The translations under genes were made by a program, and so were the position numbers. A stretch of 13,560 nucleotides of DNA from Desulfobacterales bacterium (lineage in GTDB: Bacteria; Desulfobacterota; Desulfobacteria; Desulfobacterales; 4be13). Positions 12,518-13,560 of the stretch are shown one piece after another. The notes under the pieces are model-generated. The model was given only the letters and a program-made list of their open reading frames with translations. It searched no databases and had not been told where the DNA came from. The stretch is taken from assembly GCA_029934695.1 (NCBI GenBank), contig JAOZLU010000132.1, positions 1-13,560 of the forward strand, written 5' to 3'. The stretch's first letter is position 1. Every line of letters begins with the position of its first letter.

Positions 12518-13560
12518 CTAACAGCCGTTCACGACATACATGATGTCAAGGATGGTGATGCATCCGTCGTCATCAAAATCATAAAAAGCGTCATAGCCCT
12601 CATCTCCCTCACAGGTGTTCCAGAGTGAGGAGATTTTTTCGATGTCGATGTCGTCACGCACACCGTCGCCGTTAAAGTCGCATCCGATTCTCACTTCCGG
12701 GACTTCAAAACGGATGGTCCCGCCTTCTGTGAATGAAGATGCGGACACTTCGGTTTTGAAGACTTCGTGCGGTCCGATGACAAACGGCTCTTCCTGTGAC
12801 ACGAGTTCTGTGCCGCCCTGAAAGCCTTTGATCTCCAGATGACAGAGGCCGCCGTCTCCGATGGCCCGCAGCACGATGCGGTATTCGCCCTCATCCAGTG
12901 CGGGGAGAGAGACGATCTGATGACCGTTCTCGTCAGTCTCGAAGCTTGCGCCCGGAATGTAACCGCCTTCCTTGCCGATGACACGGCCCTGGGGATCATA
13001 GACCAGAAGGTCTGCCGGGGATTTCAGGGTGATGGTGATCCATTTTGTGTCAGGATCCGGGGGAGACACTTCAATGTGTTCCACCACTTCCGACCCGAGT
13101 CCCTCAAGTCTCCAGTCCTCGGCCAGTCCCAGTTCGGGATTGTCCAATGTCGGCGCATATACTGTCACACCGGTGAAGTGGACGATGAGATCGTTGTAAT
13201 CCCGGTCACTGTTGGCGGAGAGCAGCATGTCCTCATAAGCAATGGCATTCCGGAACTCTTCGTCGCCGTCTCTGATCTTTGCGATCTGGCCGAAATACAT
13301 CTGATGTTCCGGGTTGGCCGATGCAAGTGAGAAGATCGGGCGGATATGGGAATTGCTTGTTCCGGGGTTATCATAAAGCGTCTGCATGGTGGAATTCGGC
13401 ACAAGAATCGTTGCAAAGGTGTCACCCGGAACCATGGTGCAGGTCTTCACGCCTTTGTAGTCGCCCCTGTTGCGATCAGGCTCGCTGCCGCTGCCAAGCT
13501 GGCCGCTGAAGCGTGCGCCCTGGGTTCTGTCAGATACCACGATGCAGCCTTCCTCACTCT
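12518..13560 (-). CDS. secreted DUF4114-like protein with C-terminal dockerin (5' end outside window)
   Basis: The frame is open to the right window edge, so only the last about 347 residues are seen. A block near 13180-13420 contains IAYEDMLLSANSDRDYNDLI, the signature of DUF4114 domains, which occur in extracellular calcium-binding or adhesive proteins. A beta-rich region follows (about 12690-13120; WITITLKSPADLLVYDPQGR, GEYRIVLRAIGDGG), similar to pre-peptidase or bacterial Ig-like C-terminal folds. The last 55 residues (12521-12685) are a dockerin-like EF-hand pair: DFNGDGVRDDIDI and DFDDDGCITILDI, with cysteines that may form a disulfide. It is probably exported and surface-bound or released. 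A strong terminator follows. Dockerins outside cellulosomes are common in such genomes and may bind partners other than classical cohesins. Confidence 0.8.
   Translation of the reverse strand, partial: SEEGCIVVSDRTQGARFSGQLGSGSEPDRNRGDYKGVKTCTMVPGDTFATILVPNSTMQTLYDNPGTSNSHIRPIFSLASANPEHQMYFGQIAKIRDGDEEFRNAIAYEDMLLSANSDRDYNDLIVHFTGVTVYAPTLDNPELGLAEDWRLEGLGSEVVEHIEVSPPDPDTKWITITLKSPADLLVYDPQGRVIGKEGGYIPGASFETDENGHQIVSLPALDEGEYRIVLRAIGDGGLCHLEIKGFQGGTELVSQEEPFVIGPHEVFKTEVSASSFTEGGTIRFEVPEVRIGCDFNGDGVRDDIDIEKISSLWNTCEGDEGYDAFYDFDDDGCITILDIMYVVNGC

Overview
The window reads as accessory DNA of a Gram-negative, probably anaerobic and multicellular or sediment-living bacterium. A Desulfobacterota (Desulfonema-like) source is my inference. 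It rests on the hydrogenase maturation gene hypD, secreted dockerin-type EF-hand proteins, a sigma-54 response regulator, many toxin-antitoxin remnants and dense interspersed hairpin repeats. No taxonomic marker (rRNA, tRNA) is present.

Left part (1-4872): a (GTTCGAT)n heptamer tandem repeat runs into the 3' end of hypD (minus strand). The hypD leader is unusually rich in hairpins. Divergent from it is a secreted multidomain protein that combines a chagasin-like cysteine-protease inhibitor, dockerin-like EF-hands, a MopE-like metal-binding motif and a C-terminal Kazal domain. It converges across a palindromic repeat/terminator on an orphan PilR/NtrC-like sigma-54 response regulator.

Middle part (4873-7931): a gene-poor 770-bp stretch with a perfect 17-bp inverted repeat is followed by a co-directional cluster. 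This holds a broken CpXC-zinc-finger/TPR gene (two frameshifts, one lost cysteine, truncated TPRs), a small helical zinc-ribbon protein, and a multi-pass membrane protein with a PTTLGNLLRSAEEYP motif. A pair of mutually exclusive hairpins precedes the membrane gene. The cluster ends in 51-bp tandem repeats closed by a palindrome.

Right part (7960-12300, nearly all minus strand): a toxin-antitoxin and gene-fragment island. It contains an intact hicBA pair, an AF2212-like antitoxin with a PIN toxin whose canonical start appears frameshifted, and a second PIN toxin with an in-frame deletion. The partner of that second toxin is an antitoxin tail joined to a DUF4351-like region. There is also an orphan Phd antitoxin, plus fragments of a DUF1016 protein, a nucleotidyltransferase-like (AbiEii-type) protein, a dockerin protein, a secreted protein and a possible toxin/immunity pair. 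An approximately 88-bp imperfect palindromic repeat (full or partial copies near 7937, 8401-8558, 9571 and 11877) sits exactly at several truncation points and supplies their new C-termini or stop codons. A 91-bp MITE-like element flanked by TA lies at 9778-9868.

Right edge (12463-13560): after a clear terminator, the 3' part of a large secreted DUF4114/dockerin protein runs off the window. Overall, three surface or secreted proteins with dockerin-type EF-hands frame a region where small toxin modules have been captured and are decaying, with interspersed repeats as the likely agents or scars of rearrangement.
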